A DNA stretch of 18,859 nt, taken from contig CAIQPO010000032.1 of assembly GCA_903873735.1 (NCBI GenBank), forward strand, positions 1 to 18,859. Direction: 5' to 3'. Source of the stretch: Candidatus Collierbacteria bacterium (GTDB lineage Bacteria > Patescibacteriota > Microgenomatia > UBA1400 > MFAQ01). Shown one piece after another: positions 1-5,405 of this stretch. Both the position numbers and the translations under genes were made by a program. Each line of letters starts with the position of its first letter. Positions within the stretch are counted from its first letter, which is position 1. The notes below the pieces were generated by a model. The model did not search any database, was not told the DNA's origin, and worked only from the letters and a program-made list of their open reading frames with translations.

Positions 1-1
1 C

Positions 2-1438
2 CCAGATCCTTTTGAAAACATGGGTGCTCAATTAGTTAAGGAAGCTAGTTCCAAAACAAATGATATTGCAGGTGACGGTACTACCACAGCCACACTCCTC
101 GCTCAGCAGATGGTGATTTCAGGCATGAAAAACATTGCCGCTGGAGCCAATCCTATGCAGATGAAGCGAGGCGTTGACAAAGCTGTAACGGCAGTGGTTT
201 CTGAACTGAATAAAATCAAAAAAGACCTCTCCGAATCAGATTGGCAATCAGTTGCCACGATATCTGCTCAAAATCCAGAAATTGGAGCCAAAATCAGTGA
301 AGCCATAAAATTGGTTGGAAGAGATGGTGTTGTTACAGTTGAAGAATCAAAAGGGATGGAGTTTGAAATCGAGCACAAATCAGGCATGGTCTTTGATAAA
401 GGTTATGCCTCTGCCTACTTCGTCTCAGATCCTGGATCCATGGAAGCCGTCATCGAAAACCCATATATTCTTATCACCGACCAAAAAATTACCTCAATAA
501 ACGATCTCTTACCCTTCCTAGAAAATACCATTAAAGTAAGTAAAAACATCGTAATCATTGCTGATGACATTGAAGGCGAAGCTCTAGCCACACTTGTGGT
601 AAACAAAATGAGAGGCGCATTCAATATCTTGGCCGTCAAGGCTCCTGCATTTGGTGATAGACGCAAAGCTATTATGCAAGACATCGCTGTCCTCACTGGA
701 GGCACACTAATTTCTGAAGATACTGGTAGAAAGCTAGACTCCGTTACTATAGAAGACTTAGGTAGAGCTGATCGAGTAGTTTCCGACAAAGATAGCACTC
801 AAGTTATAGGCGGTAAGGGTGAAAAGAAAGCAGTAGATTCAAGAGTCGATGCAATAAGAAGAGAATTAGCCAAAACCACTTCAGAGTTTGATAAGGAAAA
901 ATTATCAGAAAGAATTGCTAAGCTGGTTGGTGGCGTAGCTGTCATCAAAGTTGGTGCTGCCACAGAAGTAGAGTTAAACGAACTCAAGGAAAGAGTGAAA
1001 GACGCCGTCGGTGCTACCAAGGCTGCTATAGATGAGGGTATCGTTCCTGGTGGTGGCGTAGCTCTTATCAGAGCGGCCAAGGCATTATCCAGTGTTAGCA
1101 CAGACAATCAGGATGAGGTTGTAGGTGTATCAATCGTCAGAGAATCACTTAGTCAGCCACTTCGTTGGTTAGCTATAAATTCTGGCGTCGATGCTGGTTG
1201 GGTAGTCAAGAAGGTAGAAGAAAGCACCAATACCAATTTTGGTTTCAATGCCCTTACTCTAGATTTCGAGGACATGATCAAGGCAGGCATACTCGATCCA
1301 GTAAAAGTAACCAGATCAGCTCTTCAAAACGCTGCTTCTGTTGCCAGCATGATTCTCACCACCGAGTGTCTTATCACCGATATTCCTGAAGAAAAGAAAG
1401 CTGCTTCCGCTCCAGACATGGGAGATATGGGCATGTAA
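2..1438 (+). CDS. groEL: Chaperonin GroEL, 5'-truncated by window edge
   Basis: 60-kDa chaperonin subunit that folds client proteins in an ATP-driven double ring with GroES in the cytoplasm. The open frame continues upstream of the first ATG (PDPFEN precedes the Met at 20), so that Met is internal and roughly 60 N-terminal residues are missing. Visible family marks are the GDGTTT nucleotide motif with its catalytic Asp near the start, the apical domain in the middle, KVGAATEVELNE, the second Asp in RVKDAVGATKAA, the PGGGVAL motif, and a Gly/Met tail ending DMGDMGM. Nothing in the visible part looks degenerate. A terminator follows directly. groES is not in the window. Identification is certain; only the 5' boundary is unknown. 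Confidence 0.98.
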   Translation, partial: PDPFENMGAQLVKEASSKTNDIAGDGTTTATLLAQQMVISGMKNIAAGANPMQMKRGVDKAVTAVVSELNKIKKDLSESDWQSVATISAQNPEIGAKISEAIKLVGRDGVVTVEESKGMEFEIEHKSGMVFDKGYASAYFVSDPGSMEAVIENPYILITDQKITSINDLLPFLENTIKVSKNIVIIADDIEGEALATLVVNKMRGAFNILAVKAPAFGDRRKAIMQDIAVLTGGTLISEDTGRKLDSVTIEDLGRADRVVSDKDSTQVIGGKGEKKAVDSRVDAIRRELAKTTSEFDKEKLSERIAKLVGGVAVIKVGAATEVELNELKERVKDAVGATKAAIDEGIVPGGGVALIRAAKALSSVSTDNQDEVVGVSIVRESLSQPLRWLAINSGVDAGWVVKKVEESTNTNFGFNALTLDFEDMIKAGILDPVKVTRSALQNAASVASMILTTECLITDIPEEKKAASAPDMGDMGM

Positions 1439-1453
1439 TTAATGCCGGAAAAC

Positions 1454-1482
1454 AAAAAAGCCCGTTTGTGCGGGCTTTTTTT
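1454..1482 (+). terminator. Rho-independent terminator of groEL
   Basis: An 11-bp stem is formed by 1454-1464 and 1471-1481, with a GCCCG/CGGGC core, a TTTGTG loop and a run of seven T. It lies 16 nt after the groEL stop. The T run ends 1 nt before the -10 box of the next gene. Confidence 0.93.
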
Positions 1483-1483
1483 G

Positions 1484-1489
1484 TATAAT
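1484..1489 (+). promoter_or_regulatory. Consensus -10 box TATAAT, leaderless-type promoter
   Basis: TATAAT is separated by 7 nt from the GTG start at 1497, so transcription would begin at or beside the start codon. No Shine-Dalgarno can fit. The -35 region would fall inside the groEL terminator hairpin and is not recognisable. Confidence 0.6.
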
Positions 1490-1496
1490 CTCATCT

Positions 1497-1901
1497 GTGA
1501 TAGACATATCCTCATTTGTAGATCAAAAAATTAAAACCATTGAAAGGCGCATTGATGTCGCCAAGTTTGAAAGAGATAATGCAGCCACGCCTATGGAGTC
1601 AGCTTCCGACAAAACTAGACAAATCGCTGAACAACTCATGGATGCCCTGACAGAAGAACTCAAGCAATTAAAAAAAGTAAGCCATGGACTTTCAAAATTC
1701 ACTCCCTTGGAAATTGAAGCGTTGTTCTCAAATCAAGTCAGAAAAATACTAATTGTTCCAGAAGGGGTAGGGGGTTCGGTTATTGATGGTTATTTACTGG
1801 TCTCAGTAAAGTCTCCTTTGGGGTCGCTTATCTCCAAACTTCAAAATGGTGATGTTGTCGAATACCAAGGTCAGGAGATAAAAATTATTTCGAAGAAATA
1901 A
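1497..1901 (+). CDS. GreA/GreB C-terminal-domain family protein (134 aa)
   Basis: Probably binds RNA polymerase near the secondary channel in the manner of Gre transcript-cleavage factors. An N-terminal helical, charged segment (about residues 8-60) would form the coiled-coil. The C-terminal part (about 85-134) looks like the FKBP-like Gre domain: LLVSVKSPLGSLISKLQNGD matches the Gre 'SPLGxALxGkkxGD' signature, followed by the closing strand EYQGQEIKII. The hairpin tip reads PMESASDKTRQIAEQ, closer to the short GreA-like proteins of Bacteroidetes than to canonical GreA (D/E-rich tip). Cleavage activity is therefore uncertain, and it may be a regulator or a Gre-factor homolog. The GTG start is chosen because it follows TATAAT by 7 nt and gives a full-length domain. 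It stands alone, between groEL and a convergent gene. Confidence 0.72.
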   Translation: MIDISSFVDQKIKTIERRIDVAKFERDNAATPMESASDKTRQIAEQLMDALTEELKQLKKVSHGLSKFTPLEIEALFSNQVRKILIVPEGVGGSVIDGYLLVSVKSPLGSLISKLQNGDVVEYQGQEIKIISKK

Positions 1902-1924
1902 AAAAAGCGGCCCAAACAGGCCGC
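1901..1924 (-). terminator. Rho-independent terminator of the 126-aa minus-strand gene
   Basis: Stem GCGGCC/GGCCGC (1907-1912 with 1919-1924) around a 6-nt loop. On the minus strand it is followed by six T (1901-1906). On the plus strand no T run follows, so it serves mainly the minus-strand gene ending at 1933. Confidence 0.85.
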
Positions 1925-1932
1925 CTAAGCTT

Positions 1933-2313
1933 CTAGCCTTCCACTGGTTTCCAGTCAGAAAGATCATCACCATTACTTATCGCCTTATCAAGACGTTCAA
2001 ATTCATCATTTGACAGTGAGGTGGTGTAATTCTTCCATTTTCTATACCATTTCCAATACTCTTCAGATGGTTTACCTTGGTCATCAACAAGAGAGGCTCC
2101 AAACCGGTCAAGGCTCTTTACCAGCCTAACTTGTTGAGACTGAGCAGAAGCAATATCTGCATCGATTGCTGCGTGTTGGTGTTCTGGGATTCTACCGTCG
2201 GCCATGTCGTGATTCATGTAAAAACAAAACGCTCCAATTTGCTCAATCATGAAAAAAATCACAATTTCTTGGCCATTTTCCAAAATATCCACGAGTTTAT
2301 CTTCTTGAAACAT
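1933..2313 (-). CDS. Unrecognised 126-aa acidic protein, DnaA-box-linked gene
   Basis: I do not recognise this protein. The start at 2313 is chosen over the longer frame (2346) because AAGGAGG lies 6 nt upstream. It begins MFQEDKLVDILENGQE, followed by a hydrophobic/aromatic stretch (about 17-32, VIFFMIEQIGAFCFYM) too broken by polar residues to be a clear membrane helix. A middle HDMADGRIPEHQHAAIDADIA is followed by a charged, Trp-rich end (EEYWKWYRKWKNY, DDLSDWKPVEG). No catalytic or DNA-binding motif is evident. It is a self-contained unit: extended -10 promoter, canonical Shine-Dalgarno, own terminator. This differs from the leaderless-looking neighbours. Two DnaA boxes sit at about -40 and -60. 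Role unknown; a replication-linked function is only suggested by the upstream sites. Confidence 0.8.
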   Translation of the reverse strand: MFQEDKLVDILENGQEIVIFFMIEQIGAFCFYMNHDMADGRIPEHQHAAIDADIASAQSQQVRLVKSLDRFGASLVDDQGKPSEEYWKWYRKWKNYTTSLSNDEFERLDKAISNGDDLSDWKPVEG

Positions 2314-2319
2314 AAAAAA

Positions 2320-2326
2320 CCTCCTT
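2320..2326 (-). promoter_or_regulatory. Strong Shine-Dalgarno AAGGAGG deciding the 2313 start
   Basis: A perfect anti-16S match 6 nt before ATG at 2313. It is the only canonical full-length Shine-Dalgarno that I found next to a gene start in the window. Confidence 0.85.
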
Positions 2327-2356
2327 GAAGAAATGAAAGGTGCCAAAGCTTACAAG

Positions 2357-2365
2357 ATTATACCA
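2357..2365 (-). promoter_or_regulatory. Extended -10 promoter TGGTATAAT
   Basis: A consensus TATAAT preceded by TGn on the minus strand. The start point is predicted near 2350, giving a leader of about 37 nt that contains AAGGAGG. There is no good -35; the DnaA boxes occupy the region upstream instead. Confidence 0.75.
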
Positions 2366-2385
2366 AACAGTAATGCCTTTCTAGA

Positions 2386-2414
2386 TTATCCACAAAAAAA
2401 ATGAGTTATCCACA
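2386..2414 (+). promoter_or_regulatory. Two perfect DnaA boxes (TTATCCACA) in tandem
   Basis: TTATCCACA occurs at 2386-2394 and again at 2406-2414, same orientation, start to start exactly 20 bp (about two helical turns). A weaker 7/9 match TTATACCAA lies at 2358-2366 over the -10 box. The surroundings (2314-2476, the longest gene-free stretch here) are very A/T-rich. Read from the minus-strand gene the boxes centre near -40 and -60. They could be a DnaA-controlled promoter, a titration site, or part of a replication origin. Confidence 0.7.
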
Positions 2415-2476
2415 ACACAAAAAGGATTGATAAGAAAAACAAAATCCAACAAAAAATTGTGAAATCTCCAAAAAAC

Positions 2477-3085
2477 TTATTTCTTTGACGAAACGATATA
2501 CGGCATTGGATTGAGTAGGGAGTTGTCTCTTCTTATTTCAAAATGAAGATGTGGACCAGTGGTTCTACCAGTTAGTCCGACCTCACCCAATGGTTTATCA
2601 ATGTTTACACTTTCACCTTCTTCTACGTAGATTTTTCCCATATGAGCGTAGAGAGTAACCGATCCATTTCCGTGATCTACCCACACAGCTCTTCCATAAT
2701 TCCATTTTGCGTTTTCTATTTTTATTACCACTCCTGATTTAAGGGGATATATCTTGGCTCCGAGCTTGGCGGTTATATCTATACCTGGATGTGAGCCATG
2801 ATAACCTTGAGACACCCCTGTATTTTCTGGTAAAACCACAGCCATACTTTTCTTAGTCTCAATTGATTGATCCAAAATCTCAACGTGATAATCAGCTAAC
2901 GCCTGGCTAGCCTCCATAGGCACAACCATTAAGCTGGTAGCTAATGTGGTAACAGCAAAACCTCCGCCAAGAGCGGATTTAATCCAGTGTTTTTCAAACC
3001 AAGGTCTCAAGAGTTTAGAGACAGGATGAGAGATCCTTGTTTTAAAGTTTAAAGTCTTTATCATATGTGCGGAATAACTCCGCAT
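2477..3085 (-). CDS. M23-family metallopeptidase, membrane-anchored
   Basis: LytM/M23 zinc endopeptidase expected to cut peptidoglycan cross-bridges or act as a division-linked scaffold outside the cell. A basic N-terminus is followed by a single hydrophobic segment (about residues 38-57) acting as signal anchor, a short linker, then the M23 domain (about 85-195). Zinc ligands appear intact: H99 and D103 in HPGID, then H179 and H181 in GPHLHFE, with the YAHM His (148) as catalytic partner. No LysM or long coiled-coil is present, so it is a minimal version. Start ambiguous: ATG 3085 (AAGGA 12 nt upstream), ATG 3064, or TTG 3094. It has its own promoter and a leader with two inverted repeats, divergent from the PGK gene. 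Active-site completeness suggests a hydrolase, not a dead scaffold. Confidence 0.92.
   Translation of the reverse strand: MRSYSAHMIKTLNFKTRISHPVSKLLRPWFEKHWIKSALGGGFAVTTLATSLMVVPMEASQALADYHVEILDQSIETKKSMAVVLPENTGVSQGYHGSHPGIDITAKLGAKIYPLKSGVVIKIENAKWNYGRAVWVDHGNGSVTLYAHMGKIYVEEGESVNIDKPLGEVGLTGRTTGPHLHFEIRRDNSLLNPMPYIVSSKK
3068..3084 (-). repeat. Inverted repeat, possible leader hairpin 2 of M23 gene
   Basis: TGCGGA (3068-3073) and TCCGCA (3079-3084) with a 5-nt spacer. On the minus strand it lies immediately upstream of ATG 3064 and buries a GGAG. Confidence 0.55.
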
Positions 3086-3096
3086 TAGGCACAAAA

Positions 3097-3113
3097 GTCC
3101 TTATTAAAAGGAC
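3097..3113 (-). repeat. Inverted repeat, possible leader hairpin 1 of M23 gene
   Basis: GTCCTT (3097-3102) and AAGGAC (3108-3113) with a 5-nt spacer, beginning about 2 nt after the predicted transcription start. The AAGGA that could serve ATG 3085 is inside the stem. Confidence 0.55.
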
Positions 3114-3121
3114 AGCGCATA

Positions 3122-3151
3122 ATTCTACTACAAACACCCTATAAAAGTCAA
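3122..3151 (-). promoter_or_regulatory. Sigma70-type promoter of the M23 gene
   Basis: On the minus strand -35 TTGACT (3146-3151) and -10 TAGAAT (3122-3127), each 5/6, with an 18-bp spacer. Start point expected near 3115. It is the best two-element promoter in the window. Confidence 0.75.
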
Positions 3152-3178
3152 ATCTAAGGGCCAGAAATCCACATGATG

Positions 3179-3184
3179 TAAACT
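3179..3184 (+). promoter_or_regulatory. Possible -10 box of the PGK gene (TAAACT)
   Basis: TAAACT lies 9 nt before ATG 3194. The stretch TAAACTTA-NN-TAAATATG is shared almost exactly with the lipoprotein start at 5406. No -35 is evident. Confidence 0.4.
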
Positions 3185-3193
3185 TAATTAAAT

Positions 3194-4165
3194 ATGATCA
3201 ATCCAGAAGAAATAATTGGTAGGCATGTCGTGGTTAGGGGAGACTTGGATGTCTCAGTAAGTGGAGGTCAAATAGAGTCCGCCTTCAGGCTTGAGGCTCT
3301 AATACCCACACTTGAGCTCTGTCTAAAGCATGCCAAAAAGACTCTACTAATAGGGCATATGGGGCGACCTGAGGGTAATGACCCCAGTTTTAGCCTCAAG
3401 CCAGTCCAAGAGTGGTTAAAAAACAGGCTAAATCAAGAAATACCACTTATTGTTTCGGGTTATTCTCCAGGGGAGTGTTGGGCGGGGGAATTCCCTCTTT
3501 GTCTTATGGAGAACTTACGCTTTGATAAAAGAGAAGAAATCCTAGATTATGACTTTGCTCACCAATTAACAGCTGGCGCCAATGTTTACATCTATGATGC
3601 CTTTGCCACTTACAGACCATGTACCTCCATGCAAACAATACCCGAATCTGTTCATACTCTCACTGGAATTCAGTTTGACAAAGAAGTTGCAACGCTCGAC
3701 TCAGTGCTTAAAGTTCCTACCCACCCCACCCTCCTTCTGGCTTCCGGGGCTAAGTTAGATAAGCTTGAGATAATCAAACAAATCATGCCAAAATTTGACC
3801 TCACTATCCTTGGTGGTAAGTTTGCTCCTCCACAAGACTTATTGGCAGACGGATTCGATATTAATCAGGCAACAATTGATCGAATCAAACAAGCCATTGC
3901 TCAATCATCTACAATTGTTCTGAATGGTCCGCTGGGTAAGTTTGAAGAGACTGTCTATGCCCACGGAACTCAAGAGGTTTTAGACTGCCTAAAAAAATCA
4001 GGGAAAACTTGCATTCTTGGAGGGGGCGACACCATTTCTGCTATAGAGAAGCTTGGATTTGCATATGGTGACTTTACTTTTGTAAGCACCGGAGGGGGCG
4101 CTATGCTTGAGTATCTTGCTACCTCAACCCATCCATTTCTTGATGCAATGTCCAAGCTCCCTTAA
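3194..4165 (+). CDS. pgk: Phosphoglycerate kinase, compact divergent form (323 aa)
   Basis: Transfers phosphate between 1,3-bisphosphoglycerate and ADP in glycolysis (cytoplasm). PGK motifs occur in order in one frame: R15-G-D17-L-D19 (canonical RVDFN, so the Asn becomes Asp19), R32, GHMGRP with H55 and R58, ENLRF (R109), DAFATYR (R141), SGAKLDK (K187, K190), LNGPLGKFE (244-251), GGGDT (276-280) and STGGGAMLEYL. The protein is about 70 residues shorter than the usual 390-415. The missing part lies between the LGGK segment (about 206-209) and DINQATID (222-229), where typical enzymes carry a strand-helix region of the nucleotide domain. No frameshift or stop accounts for it. It is followed after 21 nt by GAPDH, the preceding pathway step. 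Function is likely retained, but kinetics are uncertain. Confidence 0.93.
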   Translation: MINPEEIIGRHVVVRGDLDVSVSGGQIESAFRLEALIPTLELCLKHAKKTLLIGHMGRPEGNDPSFSLKPVQEWLKNRLNQEIPLIVSGYSPGECWAGEFPLCLMENLRFDKREEILDYDFAHQLTAGANVYIYDAFATYRPCTSMQTIPESVHTLTGIQFDKEVATLDSVLKVPTHPTLLLASGAKLDKLEIIKQIMPKFDLTILGGKFAPPQDLLADGFDINQATIDRIKQAIAQSSTIVLNGPLGKFEETVYAHGTQEVLDCLKKSGKTCILGGGDTISAIEKLGFAYGDFTFVSTGGGAMLEYLATSTHPFLDAMSKLP

Positions 4166-4168
4166 AAT
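4163..4168 (+). promoter_or_regulatory. Possible -10 box overlapping the PGK stop codon
   Basis: TAAAAT begins with the TAA stop of PGK and lies 18 nt before the GAPDH ATG. It could give GAPDH an additional transcript with a leader of about 11 nt and no Shine-Dalgarno. AT-richness makes chance matches likely. Confidence 0.3.
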
Positions 4169-4186
4169 TAACAATTAACAGAAACA

Positions 4187-5275
4187 ATGGTCAATTTTGC
4201 AATAAATGGTTTCGGTAGAATCGGTAGATCAGCAACCAGAGTCTGGTTAAAAAAACATCTCTCAAATTCAAATCTAGTTGCCATAAACACCTCTGGCTCC
4301 CTTGGAGTAGTTGGTTGGGCGCACCTTCTCAAATATGATACCGCTTACGGTACTCTCCCCTACCCAGTGAGTTCAGAAGAAGTTCAGACTCCGGATAAGG
4401 TTACAGACGACAATCCTCTTCTGGGATTTATTATCATCACCCACCCAGAAAAGGAAATTAAAATACCAGTTCTCGCTCAAAGAGACCCAGCCAAAATCCC
4501 CTGGGGTACCTATCAGGTAGAAGTTGTTATAGAGTCAACGGGCGTGTTTACCTCTCTCGAAAAAGCCAGTCTACACCACACTGGTGGAGTCAAATCGATC
4601 GTCTTATCTGCTCCTGCCAAAGGTGACGATGTTCCAACCTCTGTTATTGGAGTGAATGATTCCGAAGTGGTTACCAAAGATAGAGTCGGCGTCTTTTCTG
4701 TTATCTCAAATGCCTCTTGTACTACCAATGGTATTGCTCCTGTAGCCGACATCCTCCACCAAAAGCTAGGCATATTAAAAGCTATGCTTACCACTGTACA
4801 TGGTTACACCGACGATCAAAATTTACAGGATAACTCTCACCGTGATCTTCGCCGGTCTCGAGCCGCAGCCGAAAACATTGTCCCCACTTCTACTGGCGCA
4901 GCGGTAGCCGCAACTCAAGCCGTGCCTGAACTAAAAGGTTTGTTTGATGGGATATCGCTTCGCGTCCCTGTAATTACAGGCTCAATAACCGATTTTACCT
5001 TCATAACGCAAAGGTCTACTTCTGTAGAGGAGGTCAATCAGATATTTAGAGACGCAGCCAATATGCCAAACTATAAAGACATCTTGGCGATAACCGATGA
5101 GCCAATAGTTTCATCCGATATTGTAGGCAGATCAGAATCAAGCATTGTAGATCTTGATATGACAAGAGTTGTTGATGGAACTATGGTTAAGGTATTAGCT
5201 TGGTACGACAACGAATGGGGGTACTCAAACCGTTTAGTGGAACAAGTCATCAAGATCGGTGAGCTTGCTGAATAA
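4187..5275 (+). CDS. gap: Glyceraldehyde-3-phosphate dehydrogenase, NADP-type residues
   Basis: Oxidises and phosphorylates glyceraldehyde-3-phosphate to 1,3-bisphosphoglycerate, feeding the PGK encoded just upstream. NAD(P)-fold INGFGRIGR is at 7-14, catalytic Cys178 in SNASCTTN, its His205 in TVHGYT, the phosphate-site STGAA near 235-239 and the C-terminal WYDNEWGYSNR. At 362 residues it is about 25 longer than usual, the extra being around 60-105 (after KYDTAYG). The Asp after 'VAIN' that selects NAD is Thr35 (INTSGS), and the Leu-Pro before HRDLRR is Asn216-Ser217, as in NADP-using plant and cyanobacterial enzymes (Ala-Ser/Asn-Ser). NADP or dual cofactor use is therefore inferred. Gap to PGK is 21 nt, same strand; an operon is likely. 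Confidence 0.96.
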   Translation: MVNFAINGFGRIGRSATRVWLKKHLSNSNLVAINTSGSLGVVGWAHLLKYDTAYGTLPYPVSSEEVQTPDKVTDDNPLLGFIIITHPEKEIKIPVLAQRDPAKIPWGTYQVEVVIESTGVFTSLEKASLHHTGGVKSIVLSAPAKGDDVPTSVIGVNDSEVVTKDRVGVFSVISNASCTTNGIAPVADILHQKLGILKAMLTTVHGYTDDQNLQDNSHRDLRRSRAAAENIVPTSTGAAVAATQAVPELKGLFDGISLRVPVITGSITDFTFITQRSTSVEEVNQIFRDAANMPNYKDILAITDEPIVSSDIVGRSESSIVDLDMTRVVDGTMVKVLAWYDNEWGYSNRLVEQVIKIGELAE

Positions 5276-5287
5276 TCTAGGTCAATG

Positions 5288-5359
5288 AGGCCGGTGCCGG
5301 AATCGAACCGGCGCATGGCGGTTTTGCAGACCGCAGCGTTACCTCTTCGCCAACCGGCC
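5288..5359 (-). tRNA. tRNA-Cys (anticodon GCA), CCA not encoded
   Basis: A 72-nt cloverleaf including the discriminator. Acceptor GGCCGGT/ACCGGCC (7 bp), short D arm with AGAGGTAA, anticodon stem GCGGT/ACCGC with loop CTGCAAA (GCA), 5-nt variable loop and T arm GCCGG-TTCGATT-CCGGC. The discriminator is T as expected for Cys, followed by CAT and not CCA, so CCA must be added enzymatically. It is the only tRNA here; it lies antisense between GAPDH and the lipoprotein gene, and its structure may help stop GAPDH transcription. Confidence 0.96.
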
Positions 5360-5372
5360 TAAATTCTTTCAT

Positions 5373-5396
5373 ATTTTAGCATCAATCTGCTAAACT
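5373..5396. promoter_or_regulatory. Divergent extended -10 promoters (tRNA-Cys / lipoprotein)
   Basis: On the minus strand TGCTAAAAT (5373-5381) lies 13 nt before the tRNA 5' end. On the plus strand TGCTAAACT (5388-5396) lies 9 nt before ATG 5406, with TTCATA 17 bp further up as possible -35. The two elements together form the inverted repeat TTTAGCA/TGCTAAA (5375-5381 and 5388-5394), so the two promoters face apart across 6 bp and probably cannot be occupied at once. Confidence 0.55.
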
Positions 5397-5405
5397 TAGG
5401 TAAAT

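Noticed and set aside
415..1107. Two minus-strand open frames (127 and 102 aa) inside groEL
   Set aside because: They are antisense to a perfectly conserved groEL frame, have no ribosome site and no family motif; shadow frames.
1901..1924. Bidirectional terminator also serving the GreA-like gene
   Set aside because: The plus-strand side lacks a T run after the stem, so only the minus-strand role is supported.
2314..2476. Definite replication origin
   Set aside because: Only two strong DnaA boxes and no dnaA/dnaN/gidA nearby; an origin cannot be called without genome skew, so kept as an alternative only.
3194..4165. PGK as a frameshifted pseudogene
   Set aside because: All motifs from R15 to the terminal GGGAMLEYL lie in one frame with normal spacing except one missing block, and no remnants of that block are seen in other frames nearby.
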